The notes: generated by a model not told the origin, from the letters alone. A stretch of 64,000 nucleotides of DNA from Albibacterium sp963696875 (GCA_963696875.1 CAVOLQ010000007.1:496001-560000), one strand, 5' to 3'; numbered from the stretch's first letter, positions 16,367 to 24,349 are shown. A program made the numbers and translations.

Positions 16367-18181
16367 TTAGTTTTCTAAAACATTTTTCTTAGCATAAACA
16401 GAAGGAATCCTTATGTTATTCAGCATAAATTGAAATTCCTTTAGCTCATTTTCCATCCTTGTATAAGCTATGTCTTTGTGTTTCTTAATTTCTGGTAATA
16501 AATTTTGATAATAATCTATACCCTTTAATAGTTGATCTTTAAATCGCTCTAGTCGTTTTGTGTTTTTAGCATTGATTTCATTTATGCTAGATTCCACATC
16601 TTTTTTAAAATAATCGACATAAAGCTTTAACTCATTGATATACATATGCGGGCGTTTTACACCTTCAAGTAAGTTTATTTTTCCATAAATATGTTTTACC
16701 ATTTCCTCTAAGGTATATTGCTTTGAAAAATAAGCAGTATTGGGACCTGGACAAATGGATACCGCTTTACTTTCCTTCTCTTTAAGCATATCATTCTTAA
16801 TATATACAGATGCAGTGAGACCTTCACATAAACAGGCTTTTTCTACAATTTTTTCAAATTGAAAGTCATATTCCTCTTTGGATATTTCTTTTGCTTTCAA
16901 CTCTTTAATCTTAAGATTTTGATATTTTCTAGATGCGGTGCAAATGGGCGCTTCAGTGAATTCGGTATTCGACACCAAAAACTTCTTAGTGCATGGGCTG
17001 CCTGGTCTTCCTTTTGCAATGCGGTCTAAACGTTGTTGCTCACTAGTGCTTTTCCTGAAGTCGTTAAACGGAACGCCTAATGGAGAGGCGCCGCTCACAT
17101 AAAAATCAGCAGCATCAGCAGTCAAAAGGGAGTTTAACGTACTTTCATCAACATTAGTTGCTTCTGGTACCAGCAAAAATGGACTGCCCCAGCCTGTGCC
17201 ATCGAGCTGATAATGCTGTTGAAGAAAATCATTTTCTTCACAATTTCCGATCCCTCCTTGAACTGTGACGCGAGTGATCGGAAGGTCCAATAACAAGCTT
17301 TCTTTATCTTGATAGGCCTCTTGGTATAAACGATAAAGCTCATCAATCATTTCGGATTTTCTATCTTTAAATTCTTGCAGAATCGGTCCCAATAGATAAC
17401 CTTCTGTTGCAAAAGCATGGCCTCCACAATTTAAGCCAGACTCTACTCTAAATTCATGTACCCAAATACCCTTTTTAGCAAGAAATTTAGCTTGAATAAA
17501 GGCGGAACGAAAATCGCTTACTTTTAAAATTACCTTCTTTTTAGGAGGAAGTGCGCTCGGAATAAAGTCATTAAATTCAGTTAGGTAACTATATAGCCGA
17601 GGATTCATCCCAGCAGAAAGAATAATAGAAGAGTTTAAGTCACTTTCTGCATAGCCTCTTAAGGCTGCCAATGCATCGGTAAAGTTATCTCCCAACGAAC
17701 TGCCGTTTTTGGCAAAGTTCATCTTGTCTACTTTTGCCATGATGTTTACTTCGATAGCACCGGCTTCGATACTTGCTTTTAGTTTTTGTTGTAGAGTTTT
17801 CCTTTCATTTAAGCGATCCTCTTCCAACATGTTGAGATAAGCCCTCTTTTTTTCAGAATGATCAGGAAGAAGTTCGAAATACCGGTGAATATCCGGGCAG
17901 CTTTCAAAGTCTTGCGCTTTTAACTCAGTAATTTGTTTTTCGACCAAGCTGTTTAAAAGATTCAGATAGGTTGTGATTCGTTTCGCCCTAAAGTCATGAT
18001 CAGTTTTCTCAATTGGGGAATAATTAAGGTTATTTTTCTCAAGATGGTATTTCCGCATTCGCTCTATAAGTTCATCGTCAACAATAGAAACAACGGAAGA
18101 GATTCCGAAACGGGCAACTTTTAATGGTGTATCTATTGAATAAGCTAAACCTAATACTGGGATGTGAAAACTGTGACTCAT
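16367..18181 (-). CDS. Cys-rich protein resembling nitronate monooxygenase-like FMN barrels, first gene of the nos operon
   Basis: 604 residues, cytoplasmic. Two segments follow the FMN-binding pattern of nitronate monooxygenase/2-nitropropane dioxygenase: VESGLNCGGHAF (C252-GGH; family EG-EAGGH) and VQGGIGNCEEND ... LDGTGWGSPFLLVPEATN (305-343; family GGI ... GAD-V--GT-FL). The N-terminal VARFGISSVVSIVD also looks like a barrel first strand. Unlike that family it is about 250 residues longer, with more cysteines in the second half (C397, C414, C450-x-C452, C477), which could hold a metal or iron-sulfur centre, and a Lys/Glu-rich helical tail. I do not recognise the family firmly. Its promoter carries an Fnr-type site and it leads the nosZ operon, so a redox role in N-oxide respiration is plausible. 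Confidence 0.6.
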   Translation of the reverse strand: MSHSFHIPVLGLAYSIDTPLKVARFGISSVVSIVDDELIERMRKYHLEKNNLNYSPIEKTDHDFRAKRITTYLNLLNSLVEKQITELKAQDFESCPDIHRYFELLPDHSEKKRAYLNMLEEDRLNERKTLQQKLKASIEAGAIEVNIMAKVDKMNFAKNGSSLGDNFTDALAALRGYAESDLNSSIILSAGMNPRLYSYLTEFNDFIPSALPPKKKVILKVSDFRSAFIQAKFLAKKGIWVHEFRVESGLNCGGHAFATEGYLLGPILQEFKDRKSEMIDELYRLYQEAYQDKESLLLDLPITRVTVQGGIGNCEENDFLQQHYQLDGTGWGSPFLLVPEATNVDESTLNSLLTADAADFYVSGASPLGVPFNDFRKSTSEQQRLDRIAKGRPGSPCTKKFLVSNTEFTEAPICTASRKYQNLKIKELKAKEISKEEYDFQFEKIVEKACLCEGLTASVYIKNDMLKEKESKAVSICPGPNTAYFSKQYTLEEMVKHIYGKINLLEGVKRPHMYINELKLYVDYFKKDVESSINEINAKNTKRLERFKDQLLKGIDYYQNLLPEIKKHKDIAYTRMENELKEFQFMLNNIRIPSVYAKKNVLEN

Positions 18182-18201
18182 AAATGTTTTATTTTATAAT
18201 C

Positions 18202-18245
18202 CAAAGATAAAGTTGCCTGAGTCAAATTTTGTGAGATTTGTCACT
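18202..18245 (-). promoter_or_regulatory. Fnr-type activated promoter of the nos operon
   Basis: On the minus strand a perfect Bacteroidota -7 box TATCTTTG (complement of CAAAGATA, 18202-18209) lies 16-20 bp before the likely transcript start and gene. Upstream of it TGTGA-GATTTG-TCACT (18230-18245) is a Crp/Fnr palindrome whose centre is about 36 bp from the -7 box, that is near -41, the class II activator position. A weaker plus-strand -7 box (TACCTTTT, 18264-18271) lies at about the same distance on the other side, so the site may also serve the divergent gene at 18381. Confidence 0.7.
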
Positions 18246-18380
18246 ATACGAAATGATACATAATACCTTTTCGATTAGCGAAATAATAGCTATTTTTATC
18301 AGTATAATATTAATATCTTATATCAATGTCATAAAAACAGCTTAATTTAAAAGGCAGTTTAATTTTAAATCCAAAGGAAA

Positions 18381-19607
18381 ATGAGCTTAAAAAAGTGGTT
18401 GTATTTGGTTTTTATAAATTTATTGATTGTTGCCATGCTAGGGGTACTGCTTCGCTATAAGATTACGTTTTCCTTGCCTATTATAAACCAAAAATATCTT
18501 CAGCACGGCCATTCGCATTTTGCTTTAGCCGGATGGATCACCCAAGCCTTAATGGTATTAATATCTTATACTGTTTCTAAGCAGATAAGTCTAGCTCACT
18601 TTAAAAAGCATCAATGGATTTTGATAGGTAACCTCGTCGCAGCTTTAGGGATGCTCGTTTCATTTCCGATACAAGGGTATGCGAGTGTGTCCATTGCTTT
18701 TTCAAGCTTGTCGATACTCGTTTCTTACATTTACGCATTTCGGATTTGGAAAGATATTAATTCTCTTTCGCTGGTTAAGCCCGGATATAAATGGTTTAAG
18801 GTAGCACTGCTCTTTCTGGTACTCTCTTCCATTGGAATTTTTTTTATGGTGTATTTAATGCTCACCAGAAATATAAACCCCAACTTACATTTAGCCGCCG
18901 TTTACCTGTTCTTACATTTTCAATATAACGGGTGGTTCGTATTCTCTTGCTTTGGACTTATTGTAAATAAAATGCACGATGAAGGAGTACAAGCTAAAGA
19001 GTTAACTCCGTTTTTTTCGATCAATGCACTTGCATGTATACCAGCGTATTATCTTTCCGCCCCATGGTTGCCTATTCCGCGGTTTGTTTTTGTTTTTGTC
19101 GTACTTGCGGCCGCTCTCCAGTTTTTTTCCTGGCTTTGGATTGCCGTACAGATGAGGAAGAAGGCGATTTCTATCTTTACAACAATTCCAAATATTGCCA
19201 AATGGCTACTTTCTCTCTCGGCTTTGGCCTATACGCTTAAAGTTTTACTCCAGTTGGGCTCTACCATTCCGGCATTAAGCGAAATAGCTTTTGGTTTTAG
19301 ACCTATCGTAGTGGCTTATTTGCATTTGGTCTTCTTAGGGGTGATCAGCTTGTTTATTCTAGGTTACGCGTTAGGATGGGTATTCACAAAGATTTCAAAC
19401 TTGGCAAGAAGAGGAATGATACTCTTTGTTATAGGGATCATTCTTAACGAAACAGCGTTAATGATTCAAGGACTATTTGCGATAGACTACCATATGGTCC
19501 CTTATATCAATGAAATTATATTTGCCATTACGGTCTTAATGTTGCTAGGAGTTCTCGTATTCAATATAGGAATTCGTCAAAGGAAAGTACTTGAAGAGGA
19601 GCTATAG
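18381..19607 (+). CDS. polytopic heme-copper-oxidase-like membrane protein (orphan subunit I relative)
   Basis: 408 residues with about twelve membrane helices. Histidine-bearing helices resemble those of heme-copper oxidase subunit I/NnrS-type proteins: QHGHSHFALAGWITQALMV (H42, H44, H46), LHFQYNGWFVFSCFG and YLHLVFLGVISLFILGYAL. No full catalytic set could be assigned by eye and there is no partner subunit nearby. It is divergent from the nos operon across a 199-bp region with an Fnr-type site and converges on the SufT-like gene with a 7-bp gap. A heme-dependent role in NO/N2O metabolism or stress is the best guess. Confidence 0.6.
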   Translation: MSLKKWLYLVFINLLIVAMLGVLLRYKITFSLPIINQKYLQHGHSHFALAGWITQALMVLISYTVSKQISLAHFKKHQWILIGNLVAALGMLVSFPIQGYASVSIAFSSLSILVSYIYAFRIWKDINSLSLVKPGYKWFKVALLFLVLSSIGIFFMVYLMLTRNINPNLHLAAVYLFLHFQYNGWFVFSCFGLIVNKMHDEGVQAKELTPFFSINALACIPAYYLSAPWLPIPRFVFVFVVLAAALQFFSWLWIAVQMRKKAISIFTTIPNIAKWLLSLSALAYTLKVLLQLGSTIPALSEIAFGFRPIVVAYLHLVFLGVISLFILGYALGWVFTKISNLARRGMILFVIGIILNETALMIQGLFAIDYHMVPYINEIIFAITVLMLLGVLVFNIGIRQRKVLEEEL

Positions 19608-19614
19608 GGTAGAC

Positions 19615-19947
19615 TCACTCATCAAATCCCAGTTCCCCCCTTGCGGCACTACTCATCATACTATAATTCCAAGCGGGTTCCCATACAATTTTAACCTCTA
19701 CTTCTACACCTGGAAAATCGATATTCATAGAGTTCCTTACTCCGGAAGTGATTGCTTCTTCGAGCGGACAATGTGGCGTTGAAAGCGTCATGATCACAGC
19801 GATTTTATTGTCTTTAGAAAAATCTAGATCATAGACCAAGCCTAGATCCATAATATTGACGAACAACTCCGGATCCATTACCCTGTATAGTGCCGTTATC
19901 GCTCTACTTTTTTCCGCATAATATGGGTCATTAATGTTAAGTACCAT
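19615..19947 (-). CDS. DUF59/MIP18-family iron-sulfur assembly protein (SufT/PaaD-like)
   Basis: 110 residues covering a whole DUF59 domain: VMDPELFVNIMDLGLVYDL at the N-terminal half, then VIMTLSTPHCPLEEAI with the conserved Cys, and VKIVWEPAWNYSMMS. Single-domain proteins of this type (SufT, the PaaD N-terminus) help build iron-sulfur clusters on target proteins. It overlaps the upstream heme-copper-like gene by 11 bp, so it is translationally coupled to it; its placement with RIC and hemerythrin suggests repair of clusters damaged by NO. Confidence 0.88.
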   Translation of the reverse strand: MVLNINDPYYAEKSRAITALYRVMDPELFVNIMDLGLVYDLDFSKDNKIAVIMTLSTPHCPLEEAITSGVRNSMNIDFPGVEVEVKIVWEPAWNYSMMSSAARGELGFDE

Positions 19948-21208
19948 TTGCTTTGATCGGTTTATGTAAAAATATTTTAAGAACGTTTAGTGTATAAAGC
20001 AGCGCCACAATGATCCATAAAAATAAACCGCATCTTATGACCAATAATTGGTTACTAATCACACCAATAGATAAAAGCACCATGGCAACAACAAAAAACC
20101 AAAATTGACAGCGAAGCCACATCACATTATATAAATCCTTCGGCAAGGGAAGCTTCATCTTTCCATGTAAGGTTTTATAATGTCTATTCCAAATTATAAA
20201 AGGTAGTGTCTTAAACGTCTTTCCTAAAATAAGAGATGAAATCCATCCCAAGAAAAGAAAAATACCATATAGGATGCTCCATTGCGTATTGGAATATGAA
20301 ATCAGCACAGGAGTTAGGAGTAGACCCAAAAATAGAAACACAAAGGAAAGGAAGGTTTGTTTCATTTGGATCTCCAATTTTTTCTTAAGCCGATGCAGAT
20401 AAACATCCCTTAAATACGCCACCCAGCAAAGGATGCCCAAAACAACTAAGAGAAAATATAGGTAAACCCGACTTGAGCTGCCAAAGAAGTATTGATCAGA
20501 AATAAATGCGATCAACCCGATATTCTGAAAAGTAAATGCCGCTTTAAGCCAGCTGTCTTTATTAGATTTTCCAAGTAAAAACATAGGTACTAAACGTGTG
20601 CTCACCCCAGTTATCAACTGCAAAAACCAGCCGACGAGTCCAACGTGGGCATGAATCTTTAAAATCTCTAAATGGTTTTTCGAGAAAAACGGATACGCTA
20701 AATTGATAGCCAATAAAAGACCTATGGTAATAGTGGCCAATAGCCAGAGGGCAGAACTGATCAAAAAAGCTTTGTGAATCGAAAAACCAAGGGACAGGTT
20801 CGCCGTTTTAAATACATTTATATTATAAAAAAGAGCAGCTAAAAAAACAAGCGAACCACCCCAAATCATGAGGTGTCCTGTTTTAAAATACCAGAAGGTG
20901 GCAACTAAGAAAATCGTCCCGAAAAATAGAAATAAAAAGGAAAGAAAGGCGAGCTTCGAACTGTATAAATCCGTCTCACATATTACTGGAAGAAGCTGAT
21001 AAGCAGCGCCAAAAATAATCATAGTTCCCCAGCCTAAAGCGGCCGCATGAACTAAAGCCAAGGTTTGCCCCTGAAAGAAATGCTCCTGAAAGCGACCGGC
21101 AGCGACAAACATCAATAAACTTAAAAGAAGGAAAAATAGTGCTGAAGCACCATAGAAGGGGAGTACAGCATAGTCTTTCGGTGGATTTCCAATAGTCACG
21201 CCATTCAT
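19937..21208 (-). CDS. heme-copper-oxidase subunit I-like membrane protein
   Basis: 423 residues, about twelve membrane helices. LALVHAAALGWGTMIIFGAAYQ and KIHAHVGLVGWFLQLI with VSTRLVPMFLL mirror the helices of CcoN (AHVHVGALGWNG ... YWLIPRMY at 1-1510), including paired histidines and the Pro at the end, so it belongs to the heme-copper oxidase I/NorB relatives. There is no cytochrome c subunit next to it and the full CuB set was not recognised. It begins 3 bp below the DUF1858/DUF2249 gene and overlaps the SufT-like gene. It could be an orphan NO-binding or NO-reducing protein; the function is not settled. Confidence 0.65.
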   Translation of the reverse strand: MNGVTIGNPPKDYAVLPFYGASALFFLLLSLLMFVAAGRFQEHFFQGQTLALVHAAALGWGTMIIFGAAYQLLPVICETDLYSSKLAFLSFLFLFFGTIFLVATFWYFKTGHLMIWGGSLVFLAALFYNINVFKTANLSLGFSIHKAFLISSALWLLATITIGLLLAINLAYPFFSKNHLEILKIHAHVGLVGWFLQLITGVSTRLVPMFLLGKSNKDSWLKAAFTFQNIGLIAFISDQYFFGSSSRVYLYFLLVVLGILCWVAYLRDVYLHRLKKKLEIQMKQTFLSFVFLFLGLLLTPVLISYSNTQWSILYGIFLFLGWISSLILGKTFKTLPFIIWNRHYKTLHGKMKLPLPKDLYNVMWLRCQFWFFVVAMVLLSIGVISNQLLVIRCGLFLWIIVALLYTLNVLKIFLHKPIKANGT

Positions 21209-21211
21209 GGA

Positions 21212-22045
21212 TCAAGCCTTAAAAATCAATAGTTTTACATTGTTTTCTTCTATATGTAGTACATGCACCTGAAAATCTTGGTCCGCTAACTCTTCCAATA
21301 GATAAATCGGGATTCTTTTATGATGAACATATAAGGCATGCCCATCGGGCAATAAGGGCAATTCGCTTAAAATAGTTTGCATAGGCATCGGCATTTCAAG
21401 ATGTCTTACATCAATTTCCTTTAACTTAGCCTTGAATTGAGCGCAAAGCTCATCAAAACGTGCCTCATTATCCATGCAAACTTTCTCTTTTTCTGATTCC
21501 ATAGTTTCAGATAAAGAGTTTTCTTTTTGCGGCAAGGGTTTAAAAAAGTAGGTGTGAAACTCTTTCTCACCGATACGTTCAGTATATGTTTTAACCTTAT
21601 CTTTTTCTAATAACCGCACCAGAGGGGTTGGAATAAAAGTATTGATAATGCATAAGGCACTTCCCGGTTCAACCTTCTTAAATTGCTGAATGATTTGTTT
21701 TAAAGGGTCCTTTCCTGCAAATAAAATATTCCGGACATCAAAATTTTCAATGTTTTGTGACGGAATTTCGTCTAGCCAAAGCGGACGTCTCTCTACTAAA
21801 TTTTCATCATCATGTGCGGTGACAATGAACTTGAATCCCAGCGGTTCTAAAACCCTAGCAAAATCTTCAATCCTACATCCACCCATCTTTGCTGCTTCTG
21901 CAATAGTCACCCGTGAGGCCATTATTTTCCTTAAAATCGGGTTCTTTAACTTCTCTAATGGCTTCGCCAATGTGGCAATGGCATCTACACAGTCTTTGTT
22001 TTCCTTTATTAAATCAGAAATGCGGGTAGTAGGATTAATGTTCAT
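21212..22045 (-). CDS. DUF1858 plus two DUF2249 domains protein
   Basis: 277 residues. The N-terminal DUF1858-like domain (about 5-70; ISDLIKENKDCVDAIATLAK ... TIAEAAKMGGCRIEDFARVL) is the same type of domain as the ScdA N-terminus. Two DUF2249 (TusA-like fold) domains follow: about 98-172 (FDVRNILFAGKDPLKQI ... SALCIINTFIPTPLVRLL) and about 212-277 (DVRHLEMPMPMQTILSELP ... IPIYLLEELADQDFQVHVL). DUF2249 proteins commonly sit with denitrification and NO-response genes. It lies between hemerythrin (10 bp) and the heme-copper-like gene (3 bp). Biochemical role unknown. Confidence 0.82.
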   Translation of the reverse strand: MNINPTTRISDLIKENKDCVDAIATLAKPLEKLKNPILRKIMASRVTIAEAAKMGGCRIEDFARVLEPLGFKFIVTAHDDENLVERRPLWLDEIPSQNIENFDVRNILFAGKDPLKQIIQQFKKVEPGSALCIINTFIPTPLVRLLEKDKVKTYTERIGEKEFHTYFFKPLPQKENSLSETMESEKEKVCMDNEARFDELCAQFKAKLKEIDVRHLEMPMPMQTILSELPLLPDGHALYVHHKRIPIYLLEELADQDFQVHVLHIEENNVKLLIFKA

Positions 22046-22055
22046 TGCTTAGTTT

Positions 22056-22529
22056 TTATTTCCAGAACTCATCAGCATAAACATCTTGAAGTGGTGCCGG
22101 TTGGGCTTCCAGTAACTTTTTTCCAATTTTTGCCAGTTCAGACTCATCAATCGCTGTTTCCAGATGCGGAAAAAGTTTCCTTTCTTCAAAACGGACATGA
22201 CTATCCACCAAATCAGCAATTTTAGTAACCGTTAAAACTTTATCTTCTTCGTTTATTGAATCGAAGCTTTTCACTAGGTCATTTATCTCGTGATGTTCGG
22301 CATAAGCTCTTTGAACCAACTCGTCATCCACTTGCTCAAACAAGATGTCCTCTTCAGAGAAATGGGGCAACAAATGTTCCTCCCAGAAATAAAGTATGTA
22401 CTGGATAATCCGTTCAGGATCTACTTCCTTTTTTATGCCCTTTCTTACTTTCCAACAGAACAACAAGCTAAAATGATGCTCCCTGGACAATTGGATAATA
22501 TGTTCACTACGCTTAATTGGTTTCGCCAT
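22056..22529 (-). CDS. hemerythrin-like di-iron protein
   Basis: 157 residues, all helical. The hemerythrin ligands are spread as expected: LSREHHFSLLFCWKV (helix 1 His), EEHLLPHFSEEDILF (H-x3-E type), AYAEHHEINDLV and VRFEERKLFPHLE. The protein is a cytoplasmic four-helix bundle that probably binds a di-iron centre and may sense or scavenge O2 or NO. It opens the operon hemerythrin - DUF1858/DUF2249 - heme-copper-like - SufT-like. No Fnr-type site was seen just upstream, where a heptad array lies. Confidence 0.85.
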   Translation of the reverse strand: MAKPIKRSEHIIQLSREHHFSLLFCWKVRKGIKKEVDPERIIQYILYFWEEHLLPHFSEEDILFEQVDDELVQRAYAEHHEINDLVKSFDSINEEDKVLTVTKIADLVDSHVRFEERKLFPHLETAIDESELAKIGKKLLEAQPAPLQDVYADEFWK

Positions 22530-22537
22530 TTTTTTTA

Positions 22538-22590
22538 GTTATCAGTTATCAGCTATCAGTTCTTTCTTTCAGTTATTAGCTCTTTCTTTC
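22538..22590. repeat. 7-bp degenerate tandem array
   Basis: GTTATCA GTTATCA GCTATCA GTTCTTT, a short slip, then GTTATTA GCTCTTT. It lies between the hemerythrin start and hairpin element A. Confidence 0.65.
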
Positions 22591-22598
22591 CACTTAGT

Positions 22599-22642
22599 GA
22601 CTTGCGAAGTTTTTAGCTATTTTGAACCGAACTTCGCAAGTC
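22599..22642. repeat. 44-nt hairpin element, copy A
   Basis: Perfect 13-bp inverted repeat GACTTGCGAAGTT / AACTTCGCAAGTC around an 18-nt loop TTTAGCTATTTTGAACCG. Copy B at 41722 has the same arm and loop lengths. It lies downstream of the RIC gene but has no U-tract, so it is not a standard terminator. Confidence 0.75.
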
Positions 22643-22671
22643 TCTATCTCATTATCCCTTTGCTAGCTTGG

Positions 22672-22772
22672 GGTGACAGTAAAGGGCTGGTCACCGACCA
22701 CTCATCACCGATCACTCACCACATTTTTTCCCGTCACCTCGAACCCCAAACCCCGCACCTCGAAAACCCGCA
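22672..22772. repeat. second-type heptad array (GTGATGA-like) and GC-rich repeats after the RIC gene
   Basis: The complement reads GTGAGTG ATCGGTG ATGAGTG GTCGGTG, preceded by a C-rich stretch with repeated CACCTCGAA. Similar GTGATGA units occur after ddl at 48,935. Confidence 0.5.
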
Positions 22773-22775
22773 TCA

Positions 22776-23714
22776 CTATTCCAAAGCAATCGCCTTCGGA
22801 AATAAAATATTATTCTCTAAATGTATATGCCTAAAAAGGTCATCCTCAAACTCCTTCAATTTCTCAAACAGGTAAGTATAGGAGTTGCACGCCCCAGCAG
22901 GCAAAGTATAATCATTCGTTATTTTACGTAAATATCGTAAATCTTCCCCAGCATGATCATGCTCCTCGTGCATCAATTTTATTGCGGTATCCAAAGAACC
23001 TTCTAGCGGACTTTTATCTCCAGCTTCACGCTTGGCAACCAATGTTTTGATAGCAGGGAAGACAATGCTTTCTTCCTTTTTTACATGATCTAGCAAATCA
23101 TATAGAAGTGTATCCACGCGTTTTGCCAAATCAAATAATTCCGGTTGTTGTAAGCCATGGGCAAGCGCAACCTTCTCCGCTAATCCTTTAAGTACAGGTG
23201 CACTTTCCTTTACGTATTGGTGATGTGTATTTTTAATATAATCAGCCAAGAAGTCCAATCCCCATTTGTTATAATCCTGAGAAGCAGAGCTGGTAACGGT
23301 ATCCGCTTTTTCCAACTCAGCTTTCAATAGGTCTTCAGAAATTCCCGCTTCCGCACTGGCGTCCTTCAAGGATTTTTCCCCGCCGCAGCAGAAGTCTATT
23401 CCAAATTTCTTGAAAACTTCCGCTTTGCGGTAGTCTTTCGCAGCAATGGAACCAACAGTTTCTATATTGCCATCCTCATCGGCCTTGTTTTTTGAAATCT
23501 TTACTAACCATACCTGCGGCCCTTCCTGCAGATACTCCCAACTAAATATATTGCCACGCTCGCCTAATAGCTGGTAATATAAAGGTTTAGGATCGTGATC
23601 ATTATGAATGGTGAAACTTTCACCAGCTTTTAAAGCATCAAAATGCTCGAAAATGGTTGGATGCTTAAGCCTAGGCTCAATTTTGGTTACATCTAATGTT
23701 TCTGTGCTTGTCAT
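22776..23714 (-). CDS. ric: iron-sulfur cluster repair di-iron protein (RIC/ScdA/YtfE) with N-terminal DUF2249
   Basis: 312 residues in three parts: DUF2249 (about 8-75, HPTIFEHFDALKAGESF, DHDPKPLYYQLLGE, FSWEYLQEGPQVW), the ScdA N-terminal domain with KFGIDFCCGGEKSLKDAS (about 95-145), and a hemerythrin-like di-iron domain (about 155-310) with TLLYDLLDHVKKEESIVFP, MHEEHDHAGEDLRYL and LFRHIHLENNILFPKA. RIC proteins restore iron-sulfur clusters damaged by NO or oxidants. The gene stands alone, with an Fnr-type site plus exact -7 box about 120-170 bp upstream and repeats on both sides. The fused DUF2249 is typical for Bacteroidota. Confidence 0.93.
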   Translation of the reverse strand: MTSTETLDVTKIEPRLKHPTIFEHFDALKAGESFTIHNDHDPKPLYYQLLGERGNIFSWEYLQEGPQVWLVKISKNKADEDGNIETVGSIAAKDYRKAEVFKKFGIDFCCGGEKSLKDASAEAGISEDLLKAELEKADTVTSSASQDYNKWGLDFLADYIKNTHHQYVKESAPVLKGLAEKVALAHGLQQPELFDLAKRVDTLLYDLLDHVKKEESIVFPAIKTLVAKREAGDKSPLEGSLDTAIKLMHEEHDHAGEDLRYLRKITNDYTLPAGACNSYTYLFEKLKEFEDDLFRHIHLENNILFPKAIALE

Positions 23715-23835
23715 GTCATTTTTATTTAATTGAGAGATTTATTGATTGTGATAAAGGTATTAATAATAAAAGACCTTTTTATCTTCTAACTACTTTCGGT
23801 ATACTTTTGAATGCTTTCGTCGCTGCAATCAACAT

Positions 23836-23882
23836 CAAAGATAGGAGCGGGCCTAAGCTAATTTAATGATCAAGGTCATTAA
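23836..23882 (-). promoter_or_regulatory. Fnr-type activated promoter of the RIC gene
   Basis: TTAATGA-TCAAGG-TCATTAA (23863-23882) is a perfect 7-bp palindrome with N6 spacer. On the minus strand an exact TATCTTTG (complement of CAAAGATA, 23836-23843) lies about 36 bp from its centre, the same spacing as at the nos promoter. The 5' leader would be about 115 nt. Confidence 0.65.
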
Positions 23883-23908
23883 TAAAAATGATTGTTGACG
23901 GAGGAGGA

Positions 23909-23961
23909 GTCAGCTGTCAGCAATCAGCTTCTTTTATAGTGGTCAGTTTTCAGTGATTATT
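23909..23961. repeat. 7-bp degenerate tandem array
   Basis: GTCAGCT GTCAGCA ATCAGCT, a 12-nt interruption, then GTCAGTT TTCAGTG ATTATTG. Together with the RIC promoter this fills the 305-bp gap between RIC and the XRE gene. Confidence 0.65.
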
Positions 23962-24020
23962 GACCATATCCTCAAATATGGCCTGGGAAGTCCCTGTATC
24001 AATAACTAGCTTTTATCTTG

Positions 24021-24245
24021 TCATTCTTCTCCTTTTACCAAAGTTAAATGGCCGTAAAGAACATTTAACAGTTCACATGGCTCCATATTAATTGCATTTG
24101 CGATGAGGTAGAGTTCATCTGCCCGCAGTTTGGTCGACGGATTCAGTGTTAATTCATTCATCCTCGCTTTGCTCAAGCCCGTCCGTCGGGCGACCATCGA
24201 CTTATTAACCGATCGTTTTGCTAAGATTTCGCCTAGTGGTGTCAT
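24021..24245 (-). CDS. XRE-family helix-turn-helix repressor
   Basis: 74 residues, almost all one helix-turn-helix domain: LGEILAKRSVNKSMVARRTG with recognition helix LSKARMNELTLN, then ADELYLIANAINMEPCELLN. Size and fold fit a Cro/C1-type regulator. It is divergent from the HEPN-like gene across 104 bp that hold CTAT/ATAG palindromes, so autoregulation and repression of the divergent gene is likely, as in toxin-antitoxin and defence loci. Confidence 0.85.
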   Translation of the reverse strand: MTPLGEILAKRSVNKSMVARRTGLSKARMNELTLNPSTKLRADELYLIANAINMEPCELLNVLYGHLTLVKGEE

Positions 24246-24275
24246 ATTTCTTTGTCGTTTATTAGGTTAAATATG

Positions 24276-24340
24276 CTATTTGTATAGAAAACCTGAACAA
24301 AGATTTGTTTTATTGAAACAATATCTATACGTTTGTATAG
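24276..24340. promoter_or_regulatory. candidate operators for the XRE repressor
   Basis: CTATAC-GTTT-GTATAG (24325-24340) is a perfect palindrome ending 9 bp before the divergent start codon. CTAT-TTGT-ATAG (24276-24287) is a shorter copy with the same 4-bp spacer, and TTTGTATAG is repeated directly in both. Such paired sites fit dimer binding by the adjacent XRE protein. Confidence 0.55.
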
Positions 24341-24349
24341 TTAATCTAT

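Noticed and set aside
22599..22642. Hairpin considered as a simple rho-independent terminator for RIC
   Set aside because: The stem is strong but no T-run follows on either strand, and a second copy with compensated changes exists elsewhere, so it is listed as a repeat element.
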